Assembly (NCBI RefSeq): GCF_025165795.1
Contig: NZ_JAJAGO010000002.1
Location: forward strand, 310,001 to 374,000
DNA: 64,000 nucleotides
Origin: Streptomyces gossypii
Lineage (GTDB): Bacteria > Actinomycetota > Actinomycetes > Streptomycetales > Streptomycetaceae
Direction: 5' to 3'
Shown piece by piece: positions 18,049 to 28,000 of the stretch. The number at the start of each line of letters is the position of its first letter. Positions within the stretch are counted from its first letter, which is position 1. Position numbers and translations under genes: made by a program. The notes under the pieces are model-generated. The model did no database searches and had not been told where the DNA came from. It was given only the letters and a program-made list of their open reading frames with translations.

Positions 18049-19320
18049 CTACATCTTCCCGGCAACTGACTGTTCAGCCAGGGGGAGTTGAGTGACCAGT
18101 AGTTTTCCGGCCATGGTCACTCCGCCGTCCATGGCGACCGCGAGTCCGTCCGCGTACAGGTGCGGGCCGGTGACGTTCGGCGGGGCGGAGTCGTCGTCCT
18201 CGCTGCCGACCTCGCCCAGCAGATACGGGATCGGGCTGTGCCCGTGGACGATCCGCTCGCCGCCGAAGGTGTCGAGCAGTTCGCGGGCGGTGAGCGTGCC
18301 CGCGCCCTCCTCACGGAAGGCGAAGCGCTTGGTGAACTTGCGGAACAAGTCCCAGGTTTCGTCCGCGTCGTTGTTCTGGAGCGCGATGGTCACCGCGTCG
18401 TTGACCGACTCGATGGTGTCGCCGTACTCCAGGTAGCAGGTGGCGTCCGAGTGCACCAGCAGATGGCGGTCGGCGAGGGCCATCGCGTCCAGCCGGGACA
18501 TCCACTGGATGTGGTGCTCCTCGAGGCGCTCCATGTCCGTGCGCTGACCGCCGTTGAGCAGCCAGGCCGCCTGGAAGGAGGCGGTGCCCGCTCCGGAGTT
18601 GACCGGCGTCTCGCCGAACCTCTTGGCGCCGATCAGCAGCAGTTCGTGGTTGCCCATGAGGGCCTTGCAGTAGCCTCCGGCCGCCGCGGCCTCGGCCGAC
18701 AGGTTCATCACCAGGTCGATGACGCCGATGCCGTCCGGTCCCCGGTCGGTGAAGTCGCCGAGGAACCAGAGGCGCGCGTTGCCCGCGGCCCAGCGGTCCT
18801 TGCCGTCGATGAGACCGGCGGTCAGCAGCGCGGCGCGCAGCTCGTCGAGGTAGCCGTGCACATCGCCGACCACGTACAGCGGGCTCTCGGTGGCGCCGGT
18901 GGCGTGCGGCGTGGCGGCCGGTGCGGGCGAGGGGGAGTCGACGAGCGTGGGCTCGCGGACGGACGCCGCCTTGACCACCGGAAGATCGCGCTGGGTGGGC
19001 GTGTACCCCGCGGGCCGTCCTCCCGCTGCAGGACTCGGCGTATCCACCGGTCCTGGCGCACTGACCGGCCGCTGCGCACTGACCGGCCCGGACAGTCCGG
19101 GCGGACTCATCGGTTCCGGTTCCGTGGCGCCCATGACCGGGCCGTGCGCGTCCCTTGCCTCGCCCGCCCCGGCGTCTCCGCCCGTACGCGCTCCCGCGCC
19201 CCCGTCCGCGCCCCTGCGCGGTACCGGGGGCGGGGGCGGGGGTACGGGCGGCTGTGCACGCCGCGGGGCAGCGCCCGCGCCGTGCCATACGTCGGGTCCC
19301 TGACCGGCCCCCTGAGTCAT
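18049..19320 (-). CDS. PPP-type metallophosphoesterase
   Basis: 423 residues from ATG 19320 (GGAGGGG five bases upstream). The first 160 residues are Pro/Gly/Ala-rich and probably disordered. The phosphatase domain has every catalytic block in order: GDVHGYLDEL (GDxHG), FLGDFTDRGPDGIGV (GDxxDRG), LMGNHELLLIGAKRF (GNHE), VHSDATC and HGHSPIPYLLGE. It should hydrolyse phosphoesters (Ser/Thr phosphatase or dinucleotide type) with two metals. It stands alone, and the partner or substrate is unknown. The gap upstream, to 19574, shows no feature. Confidence 0.92.
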   Translation of the reverse strand: MTQGAGQGPDVWHGAGAAPRRAQPPVPPPPPPVPRRGADGGAGARTGGDAGAGEARDAHGPVMGATEPEPMSPPGLSGPVSAQRPVSAPGPVDTPSPAAGGRPAGYTPTQRDLPVVKAASVREPTLVDSPSPAPAATPHATGATESPLYVVGDVHGYLDELRAALLTAGLIDGKDRWAAGNARLWFLGDFTDRGPDGIGVIDLVMNLSAEAAAAGGYCKALMGNHELLLIGAKRFGETPVNSGAGTASFQAAWLLNGGQRTDMERLEEHHIQWMSRLDAMALADRHLLVHSDATCYLEYGDTIESVNDAVTIALQNNDADETWDLFRKFTKRFAFREEGAGTLTARELLDTFGGERIVHGHSPIPYLLGEVGSEDDDSAPPNVTGPHLYADGLAVAMDGGVTMAGKLLVTQLPLAEQSVAGKM

Positions 19321-19574
19321 AGACCCCTCCACCATCTTTGCGCTCCGTGCTGCGCTCCGTGCACCTGCCGGTTCTGCCCTGGTCGCGAAACCGTCCCGGT
19401 GTCGTCGACCCATCATAGGAATGCTGGTCGCGGCTTGTGACGCACCTGGGGGGTGGCAATTGACGCGAGTGCCGGACCGGTCGGTCTTTTGTTCCTTTTC
19501 CTCCGCTTACGAGGGTCATCCGTCCCGGCCGGGCCAGCGGAATCCGGGTGCTGAGCGGAAGGCCGCGGAAGGCC

Positions 19575-20699
19575 TCAGTCCGCCGCGGGTGAGCGCGGCG
19601 CGCTGACGGTCGTCCGTGACGGCAGGCGCTGGGAACTGGTGCGGACGATCAGATCCGTCGGCATCACCTGCTCCACCGGCCGTCCGCCGCCGCTGCCCTC
19701 GATGGCGTCGATGAGCAGCTGGATCACCGTGTTCCCGATCCGTCCGGGCTTCAGTGACAGGGTGGTGATGGGCGGTTCGGTGGTCGCGTACACGGTGGAC
19801 TCGCTGCAGCACACCAGCAGCAGATCGTCCGGCACCCGCAGCCCGTACCGGCGGGCCGCCGCGAGCAGGTCGGTGCCGTTGGGGTCGAACAGGCCGTACA
19901 CCGCGTCGGGCCGGTCCGGCCGGGCGAGCAGCCGGTCGGCGGCCACGGCGCCCGCGCAGGGGTCGTGTGCCGGGTAGGACTCGACGACCGGGTCCTGTCC
20001 GACGCGCTCGCACCACTGGAGGTAGGCGGTGGTGGACAGCCGGGTATAGGTGTCGGTGGTGTTGCCGGTCAGCAGCCCGATGCGGCGGGCGCCGGATTCG
20101 GCGAGATGGTCCAACAGTCCGCGGACGGCGGCCTCGTGGTCGTTGTCGACCCAGGCGGTGACGGGGAGCGAGGCGGCAGGGCGGCCGTCGGAGACGACGG
20201 GGATGCCCGAGCGCATCAGTTCGGTCACGACGGGGTCGTGGTCGGAGGGGTCGATGACGACGGTGCCGTCGAGGGCGACGTTCGACCAGATGTCGAACGC
20301 GCTGTGCCGCGAGGTGGCGGGCAGGATGACCAGCGCGTAGCCGCGTGCGAGCGCGGCCGAGGTGGCGGCACGGGCCATTTCCGCGAAGTAGGCGAACTCG
20401 GTGAAGGTGAAGGGTTCTTCGCCATAGGTGGTGACCGTCAGACCGATCAGTCCCGACTTGCCGGTGCGGAGCGTGCGGGCCGCGGCCGAGGGCCGGTAGC
20501 CGAGTCGCTCGGCGACCGAGCGGACATGGCTCCGGGTCGCCTCGGGCAGCCTTCCTTTTCCGTTGAGTGCGTCGGAAACCGTGGTGATGGAGACTCCGGC
20601 GGCCGCGGCCACATCGCGGATGCCCGCGCGACCGTTCAGCCGACTCCCCGATCGAGGGGTGGCTGTCCGGCTCACCTGATGCTTTTCTGCTGCTGTCAT
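19575..20699 (-). CDS. LacI-family transcriptional regulator
   Basis: 374 residues from ATG 20699. The N-terminal HTH reads GIRDVAAAAGVSITTVSDAL, then NGKGRLPEATRSHVRSVAER and LGYRPSAAARTLRTGKS with the hinge helix. The C-terminal sugar-binding-protein fold includes GRPAASLPVTAWVDNDHEAA and FDPNGTDLLAAARRYGLRVP. LacI repressors usually control sugar uptake, but no sugar genes are adjacent, so it acts at a distance or on itself. A 15-base perfect palindrome lies about 75 bases upstream (20772-20786). Confidence 0.93.
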   Translation of the reverse strand: MTAAEKHQVSRTATPRSGSRLNGRAGIRDVAAAAGVSITTVSDALNGKGRLPEATRSHVRSVAERLGYRPSAAARTLRTGKSGLIGLTVTTYGEEPFTFTEFAYFAEMARAATSAALARGYALVILPATSRHSAFDIWSNVALDGTVVIDPSDHDPVVTELMRSGIPVVSDGRPAASLPVTAWVDNDHEAAVRGLLDHLAESGARRIGLLTGNTTDTYTRLSTTAYLQWCERVGQDPVVESYPAHDPCAGAVAADRLLARPDRPDAVYGLFDPNGTDLLAAARRYGLRVPDDLLLVCCSESTVYATTEPPITTLSLKPGRIGNTVIQLLIDAIEGSGGGRPVEQVMPTDLIVRTSSQRLPSRTTVSAPRSPAAD

Positions 20700-20771
20700 G
20701 GCGACCCGATCGTAGGCCCGCAGGAGTGTGTTCGCGGGGACGTACAAGCAAAGGTGGGCAGGCACGATTCT

Positions 20772-20786
20772 GCATGACAGTCATGC
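20772..20786. promoter_or_regulatory. Perfect palindrome upstream of the LacI gene
   Basis: GCATGACAGTCATGC has 7-base arms around a central A. It sits 73 bases before the LacI-type start, where an autoregulatory operator would be expected, although classic LacI operators have an even, CG-centred symmetry. Confidence 0.35.
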
Positions 20787-20875
20787 CCTAACGGCCTTGG
20801 GAATTCCGGTAGTTGCCCGGTAGGTAGAGCGGATCATCCCAGATAGGACCCGTTGCTCCAGCAGAATCAGCCAGA

Positions 20876-20892
20876 TTGCGAATCATTCGCAA
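20876..20892. promoter_or_regulatory. Palindrome TTGCGAATCATTCGCAA
   Basis: Seven-base arms around TCA, 17 bases in all, in the 430-base space between the LacI gene and hisC. It has the look of a regulator site serving either neighbour. The remainder of this gap contains a relic repeat core and, on the minus strand, a weak 93-codon frame that I do not accept as a gene. Confidence 0.35.
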
Positions 20893-21002
20893 CTCACCTT
20901 CACGGGCGACGCGCGCCACCGCGCTCGCCACCGGCGCACGGGTGCGGCGGCACACACCCCCGCCCTCCTGCGACTCTGCCTCAGTCATTGCCCTCAGTCG
21001 AC

Positions 21003-21036
21003 GACGCTCCGCGTCGCCTCCCTCCTCCGCCTTGGA
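21003..21036. repeat. Relic core of the dispersed palindromic element (copy D)
   Basis: Matches the core of the element at 2979-3145 (3071-3038, minus strand) at 32 of 34 positions. Further right, GTGGATCAGCG-type sequence near 21058-21068 (minus strand) resembles the inner arm of the 28850 element. Clear outer inverted repeats are absent, so this is a decayed copy placed directly upstream of hisC. Confidence 0.5.
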
Positions 21037-21127
21037 TTCGAAGCCGCAGGAGGCCACTCGCTGATCCACTCCCCACCGCGCGGGAGGTCGTTAGGGTGTG
21101 GAGTATTCGTCGCCGAGGAGGCCGCTG

Positions 21128-22207
21128 ATGTCCGAGAACACCCCGAAACTGCGGAGCGCGCTGGACGGTATGCCCGCCTACGTGCCGGGTAAGCGGGACA
21201 CCGCCGGCGGCCCGGTGGCGTACAAGCTGTCCTCCAACGAGAACCCCTATCCGCCGCTGCCGGGCGTGCAGGAGGCGGTGGCCGGCGCGGCTGCCTCCTT
21301 GAACCGCTACCCGGACATGGCGTGCGCCGGGCTGCTGGCCGAGCTGGCGGAGCATTTCGCGGTGCCGGTCGAGCATCTTGCCACCGGCACCGGATCGGTG
21401 GGTGTGGCACAGCAGTTGCTGCAGGCCACAGCTGGTCCGGGCGACGAGGTCATCTACGCCTGGCGGTCCTTCGAGGCGTACCCGATCATCACCCAGGTCT
21501 CCGGCGCGACCTCGGTGCGGGTGCCGCTGACGGCGGCTGAGGAGCATGATCTGGACGCCATGGCGGCGGCGGTGACCGACCGCACCCGGCTCATTTTCGT
21601 CTGCAACCCCAACAACCCCACGGGTGCCGCCATCCCGCGTCCCGCGCTGGAGCGCTTCCTGGACAAGGTGCCCGCCGGTGTCCTGGTGGTGCTGGACGAG
21701 GCGTACCGGGAGTTCGTCCGCGACGAGCGGGTGGTCGACGGGCTGGAGCTCTACCGCGACCGGCCCAATGTGTGCGTGCTGCGTACCTTCTCCAAGGCGT
21801 ACGGCCTGGCCGGGCTGCGGGTCGGCTTCGCGGTTGCGCAGGCGCCTGTCGCCGCTGCGCTGCGCAAGACGGCGGTGCCGTTCGGGGTCAGCCAGCTCGC
21901 CCAGGACGCGGCGGTCGCCTCGCTGCGCAGCGAGGAGGCGCTGCTGGAGCGGGTGGAGTCGCTGGTCGGCGAGCGGACGCGGGTCGTGGCGGCGCTGGCG
22001 GAGCAGGGCTGGCCGGCGTTGGACTCACAGGCCAATTTCGTCTGGCTGCGGCTGGGCGAACGCACCGGGGACTTCGCGGCGGCCTGCGAGCGGGCCGGGG
22101 TGATCGTCCGGCCGTTCGCGGGCGAGGGCGCGCGGGTGACGATCGGCGAGACGGCGGCGAACGACCTCTTTCTGCAGGTGGCTGAAACCTTCCGCAAGGA
22201 GACGTGA
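21128..22207 (+). CDS. hisC: Histidinol-phosphate / aromatic aminotransferase
   Basis: 359 residues from ATG 21128, with GAGGAG about 10 bases upstream. A class I/II PLP aminotransferase with the HisC pattern: [60 protein letters not shown] and the PLP lysine in [19 protein letters not shown]. It transfers an amino group to imidazole-acetol phosphate, or in some actinomycetes acts as an aromatic-amino-acid transaminase. No other his genes are adjacent, so this may be a second, aromatic-specific copy. A strong hairpin follows it. Confidence 0.88.
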   Translation: MSENTPKLRSALDGMPAYVPGKRDTAGGPVAYKLSSNENPYPPLPGVQEAVAGAAASLNRYPDMACAGLLAELAEHFAVPVEHLATGTGSVGVAQQLLQATAGPGDEVIYAWRSFEAYPIITQVSGATSVRVPLTAAEEHDLDAMAAAVTDRTRLIFVCNPNNPTGAAIPRPALERFLDKVPAGVLVVLDEAYREFVRDERVVDGLELYRDRPNVCVLRTFSKAYGLAGLRVGFAVAQAPVAAALRKTAVPFGVSQLAQDAAVASLRSEEALLERVESLVGERTRVVAALAEQGWPALDSQANFVWLRLGERTGDFAAACERAGVIVRPFAGEGARVTIGETAANDLFLQVAETFRKET

Positions 22208-22262
22208 CCGAGGCTGCCCGGGGTGCCTGAATCAGCCACCCGGGGAGCTCTCGCGGAGCCGG

Positions 22263-22298
22263 ATACGGGCCGCCGTCACCACTGACGGCGGCCCGTAT
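22263..22298 (+). terminator. Perfect 16-bp stem hairpin after hisC
   Basis: ATACGGGCCGCCGTCA (22263-22278) and its exact reverse complement (22283-22298) flank a CCAC loop. It lies 55 bases after the hisC stop and before the cyd promoter. No T run. Confidence 0.8.
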
Positions 22299-22342
22299 GT
22301 GGTGAAAGGGGACCCCCCCGTCTCGCTCCAGAACACTTCGGG

Positions 22343-22377
22343 CATAATCAGCTTGTGAATGTGAACTCATTCACAAG
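22343..22377 (+). promoter_or_regulatory. cyd promoter with Rex operator
   Basis: CATAAT at 22343-22348 is a good -10 box. Immediately downstream, TGTGAACTCATTCACA (22360-22375) matches the Streptomyces Rex consensus TGTGAACnnnTTCACA exactly. It overlaps a wider palindrome CTTGTGAAT/ATTCACAAG (22352-22360 and 22369-22377). Rex bound here would block initiation when NAD+/NADH is high, giving cytochrome bd induction under low oxygen. Confidence 0.85.
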
Positions 22378-22428
22378 CTCACTCACGTCGTGCGTACACC
22401 CCCGCCCGTGCCGACCGAAGGAGACCGC

Positions 22429-24015
22429 GTGGACCTCGCCCTGGCGCCGGAGACCCTGGCGCGCTGGCAGTTCGGCATCACCACCGTCTACCACTTCCTC
22501 TTCGTCCCGCTGACGATCTCACTGGCCGCCCTCACTGCCGGGCTCCAGACGGCGTGGGTGCGTACGGGCAAGGAGAAGTACCTCCAGGCCACCAAGTTCT
22601 GGGGCAAGCTCTTCCTGATCAACATCGCGATGGGCGTCGTCACCGGCATCGTGCAGGAGTTCCAGTTCGGCATGAACTGGTCGGACTACTCCCGTTTCGT
22701 CGGTGACGTCTTCGGTGCCCCGCTGGCCTTCGAGGCGCTGATCGCCTTCTTCTTCGAGTCGACCTTCATCGGCCTGTGGATCTTCGGCTGGGACCGGCTT
22801 CCACAGAAGATCCATCTCGCCTGCATCTGGACCGTGGCCGTGGGCACCGTGCTGTCCTCGTACTTCATCCTCGCCGCCAACTCCTGGATGCAGCACCCCG
22901 TCGGCTACCACCTCAACGAGGAGACCGGCCGCGCCGAGCTGAACGACTTCCTCGCCGTCCTCACCCAGGAGACCACCCTGGTCGTGGTCTTCCACACGCT
23001 CACCGCCGCCTTCCTGGCCGGCGGTGCGTTCATGGCGGGCATCTCCGCCTACCACCTGCGGCGCGGGAAGCATGTGACGGCGATGCGTACCTCGCTCCGA
23101 CTGGGGCTCGTCACCCTCGTCGCCGCCGGAGCGTTCACCGCCGTCAGCGGCGACCAGCTGTCCAAGGTGATGTTCGAGCAGCAGCCGATGAAGATGGCCG
23201 CCGCCGAGGCGCTGTGGGAGTCCGAGGCGCCCGCCCCCTTCTCGCTCTTCGCCTACGGCGATGTCGAGAAGGGGCACAACACCGTCGCCGTCCAGATCCC
23301 CCGCCTGCTCTCCGTACTGGCCAACGGCGACCTGTCCTCCGAGGTCCCCGGCATCAACGACGTCAACGCCGCCGAGCAGGAGAAGTTCGGGCCCGGCGAC
23401 TACCGGCCGAACATCCCCGTCGCCTACTGGAGCTTCCGCTGGATGATCGGCTTCGGCATGACCTCCGTGACCCTCGGCGCCGCCGGTCTCTGGCTCACCC
23501 GGCGGAAGGTCTGGCTCGCTTCCGCTCTGCGCACCGAGGAGACCGAGGTGCCGCGCCTCGCGCTCACCAAGCACCGGGCGCTGGGCCCCGCGCTGTCCCG
23601 CTGGTACTGGCGGCTCACCGTGCTCACGCTCGGTTTCCCGCTGATCGCCAGCTCCTGGGGCTGGATCTTCACCGAGATGGGCCGCCAGCCCTGGGTGGTC
23701 TACGGCGTGCTGCGCACCCGGGACGCCGTCTCACCGGGCGTCTCTCAGGCCGAGGTGCTGATCTCGATGAGCGTCTTCACCCTGCTCTACGCGATTCTCG
23801 CCGTCGTCGAGGTCAGGCTGCTGGCGAAGTACGTCAAGGCGGGGCCGCCCGAGGTGACCGAGGCGGACCGGCGTCCGCCCACCCGCGTCGGCGGGCCGCC
23901 CGGACCGCGCGTCGGCCTGGGCGCTGATCCTGACGCGGACCCGAACGCGGAGTCGGACGACTCGAACGCAGATTCGGACGACGACGCCGACCGGCCGATG
24001 GCCTTCTCCTACTGA
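22429..24015 (+). CDS. cydA: Cytochrome bd oxidase subunit I
   Basis: 528 residues from GTG 22429 (AAGGAG upstream), giving VDLALAPETLARWQFGITTV. Nine-helix quinol oxidase subunit carrying hemes b558, b595 and d. Landmarks are the near-N-terminal heme His in TTVYHFLFVPLTI, the FEALIAFFFESTFIGLWIFG helix, the short Q-loop and WSFRWMIGFGMTSVTLGAAG. The C-terminus extends into an acidic Asp/Asn/Ser tail (DDSNADSDDDADR) that is longer than usual. First gene of the Rex-controlled operon cydA-cydB-cydDC; it oxidises menaquinol and reduces oxygen with high affinity. Confidence 0.97.
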   Translation: MDLALAPETLARWQFGITTVYHFLFVPLTISLAALTAGLQTAWVRTGKEKYLQATKFWGKLFLINIAMGVVTGIVQEFQFGMNWSDYSRFVGDVFGAPLAFEALIAFFFESTFIGLWIFGWDRLPQKIHLACIWTVAVGTVLSSYFILAANSWMQHPVGYHLNEETGRAELNDFLAVLTQETTLVVVFHTLTAAFLAGGAFMAGISAYHLRRGKHVTAMRTSLRLGLVTLVAAGAFTAVSGDQLSKVMFEQQPMKMAAAEALWESEAPAPFSLFAYGDVEKGHNTVAVQIPRLLSVLANGDLSSEVPGINDVNAAEQEKFGPGDYRPNIPVAYWSFRWMIGFGMTSVTLGAAGLWLTRRKVWLASALRTEETEVPRLALTKHRALGPALSRWYWRLTVLTLGFPLIASSWGWIFTEMGRQPWVVYGVLRTRDAVSPGVSQAEVLISMSVFTLLYAILAVVEVRLLAKYVKAGPPEVTEADRRPPTRVGGPPGPRVGLGADPDADPNAESDDSNADSDDDADRPMAFSY

Positions 24016-24032
24016 GAGCTGAGGAGCGAGAG

Positions 24033-25079
<1,047 letters not shown>

Positions 25080-25084
25080 GGAAG

Positions 25085-25098
25085 GTTTCACGTGAAAC
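25085..25098. promoter_or_regulatory. parS: Perfect parS site (ParB-binding)
   Basis: GTTTCACGTGAAAC is the exact 14-base bacterial and Streptomyces parS consensus. It lies across the ribosome-site-to-start region of cydDC; the gene's GTG start (25092) is the centre of the palindrome. In Streptomyces, parS sites cluster around oriC, so this marks an origin-proximal position. Confidence 0.9.
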
Positions 25099-28000
25099 CT
25101 ATCGACCCCCGGCTGCTCCGGTACGCCCGCGCCACCCGTGGTTTCCTGCTGGCCTCCGTGGCGCTGGGGCTGGCCGGAGCATCCCTTGTCATCGCCCAGG
25201 CGATGCTCATCGCCGAGGTCGTCGTCCGCGCGTTCCAGGACGGCGACGGTGCGGCGGACCTGCGGGTTCCGCTGCTGCTGCTCGGCGGAGTGGCCCTCGG
25301 ACGCGCACTGGTCTCCTGGCTGACCGAGCTCGCCGCCCACCGGGCCGGAGCGGCCGTCAAGTCCGAGCTGCGGCTGCGGCTGCTGCGCCGCGCCACCGTG
25401 CTGGGACCGGACTGGCTGGGAGGCCAGCGGACAGGTGAGCTGACCGCGCTCGCCACCCGTGGCGTCGACGCTCTGGACGACTACTTCGCCCGCTATCTGC
25501 CGCAGCTCGGCCTGGCCGTCGTCGTGCCCGCCGCCGTACTCGCCCGCATCGTGTGGTCCGACTGGATCGCTGCACTCACCATCGCCCTCACCCTGCCGCT
25601 GATCCCCCTCTTCATGATTCTCATCGGCTGGGCCACGCAGTCCCGGATGGACCGCCAATGGCGGCTGCTCACCCGGCTCTCCGGGCACTTCCTCGACGTC
25701 GTCGCCGGACTGCCCACGCTCAAGGTCTTCGGCCGGGCCAAGGCCCAGGCCGAGAACATCCGGGCGATCACCGCCGACTACCGCCGCGCCACCCTGCGCA
25801 CCCTTCGCCTCGCCTTCCTCTCCTCCTTCGCGCTGGAACTCCTCGCCACGATCTCCGTCGCGCTGGTAGCGGTCGGCATCGGCATGCGGCTGGTGCACGG
25901 CGACCTCGACCTGTACACGGGGCTCGTCGTGCTCGTACTGGCACCCGAGGCATATCTTCCGTTGCGCCAGGTCGGGGCCCAGTACCACGCGGCGGCCGAG
26001 GGGCTGGCCGCCGCCGAGCAGGTCTTCGACGTCCTGGAGACTCCGCTCTCAGCCACCGGTACCCGGCCCGCCCCCGACGCCGGGCGGGCAAGCCTCATCC
26101 TGGACCAGGTCCTCGTACGGCACGAGGGCCGCGCGCATGACTCGCTGCCCGAGACCAGCCTCAGCGTCGCTCCGGGGGAGACGGTCGCGCTGGTCGGCCC
26201 GTCCGGTGCGGGCAAGACCACACTGCTGAACACCGTGCTGGGCTTCACCCGGCCCACCGCCGGACGCGTGCTGCTGAGCAGTCCGGGGCCCGGCGCCACT
26301 GAAGCCGGCGCCACTGAAGCCGACTCCGCTGAAGTCGAACTGGGCGAAGTCGACCTCAGCGGATGGCACCCGCAGATCGCCTGGGTCTCCCAGCACCCGC
26401 ACCTGTTCGCCGGGACGCTCGCGGAGAACGTACGGCTCGCCCGCCCCACCGCCACCGACGCGGAGGTGCGCGCCGCCCTGCGCCAGGCCAGCGCCGCCGA
26501 CCTCGACCCGGCGGCGGTACTCGGCGAGCACGGCGCGGGCCTCTCCGCGGGCCAGCGGCAACGCGTGGCGCTGGCCCGCGCGTTCCTCGCCGACCGGCCG
26601 CTGCTCCTGCTCGACGAGCCGACCGCCGCACTCGACGGCGGTACCGAGGCCGAGATCGTCGAGGCGATCCGCAGCCTCGCGGCCGGTCGTACGGTGCTGC
26701 TGGTCGTGCACCGGCCCGCGCTGCTGGCGCTCGCCGACCGGGTCGTCACCCTGCCCGCCCCGGACGCCCCGCCGTACTCGGCGCTGACTGGGGCCAAGGG
26801 GACGGGGAACATGCCGACGCACGGCGCGCCCGATGCCGAAAGCCCGGCTTCGTCGGCGAATCCGGCCCCGGACCAGGGCCCGCCCGGCAGCAGCGGCGAC
26901 ACTGCCGCAGCCCGCGGCCCGTTGGCCTGGCTGCGGAGCGTCGCCCGGCCGCTGACCGGACGCTTCACGCTCGCACTGCTGCTCGGCGCCCTCGCCGTGG
27001 GCAGCGGGGTGGGCCTCATGTCCACCTCGGGCTGGCTCATCTCACGTGCCTCCGAGCAGCCCCCCGTGCTCTATCTGATGGTCGCCGTCACCGCCACCCG
27101 CGCCTTCGGGATCGGCCGGGCGGTCTTCCGCTACGCGGAGCGCCTCGTCTCGCACGACGCGGTGCTCCGCGTCCTCGCCGATCTGCGGGTCACCGTCTAC
27201 CGGCGGCTGGAGCGGCTCGCGCCCGCCGGACTGCGCCGGGCCCGGCGCGGCGACCTGCTGACCCGGCTCGTCTCCGACGTCGACGCCCTCCAGGACTATT
27301 TCCTGCGGTGGCTGCTGCCCGCCGCCACCGCGCTGACCGTCTCCCTCGCCGCCGTGGCCTTCACCGCCGCGCTGCTGCCGGCGGCCGGTGCCGTCCTCGC
27401 CCTCGGCCTGGCCACCGCGGGCATCGGCGTACCCGCCCTCTCCGCCGCGCTCTCCCGCCGCACCGAACGCAGGCTCGCCCCCGCACGGAGCGAGCTGGCC
27501 ACCCGTACCGTCGACCTGCTCACCGGCACCGGCGAACTGACCGTCGCCGGGGTGCTGGCGGCCCGTACGGCGGAGGTGCGCGCCGCCGACACCGCCCTGA
27601 CCGGCATCGCCGCGCGCAGTGCGAGCCGTACGGCGCTCGGCTCCGGGCTGACCGCGCTGGTCACCGGGCTCACCGTTTCCGCCGCCGGATGGGTGGGCGC
27701 ACAGGCCGTGGCCGACGGGCGGCTGGCCGGGGTGTGGCTGGCTGTCGTGGTGCTCACCCCGCTCGCCGCGTTCGAGGCGGTGGCCGGGCTGCCGCTCGCG
27801 GTGCAGTACCGGCAGCGCAGCAGGCGTTCCGCCGAGCGTGTGCGCGAGGTGCTCGGCACCCCCGAGCCGTGCGGCACGAGCCGGGGCGGCACGGAAGCCC
27901 TGCCCGCGCCGGACCCGGCACGGCCGCCGCGGCTCGCGCTGCACGGTGTCAGCGCCCGCTATCCGGGCAGCGGCACCCTCGCCCTCCGCGGCTTCGACCT

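Noticed and set aside
20788..21069. 93-codon minus-strand frame ending in PLYLPGNYRNSQGR
   Set aside because: It runs through the relic repeat core and a palindrome, and no start has a ribosome site; composition changes abruptly mid-frame. Left as intergenic, though the C-terminal part looks somewhat protein-like.
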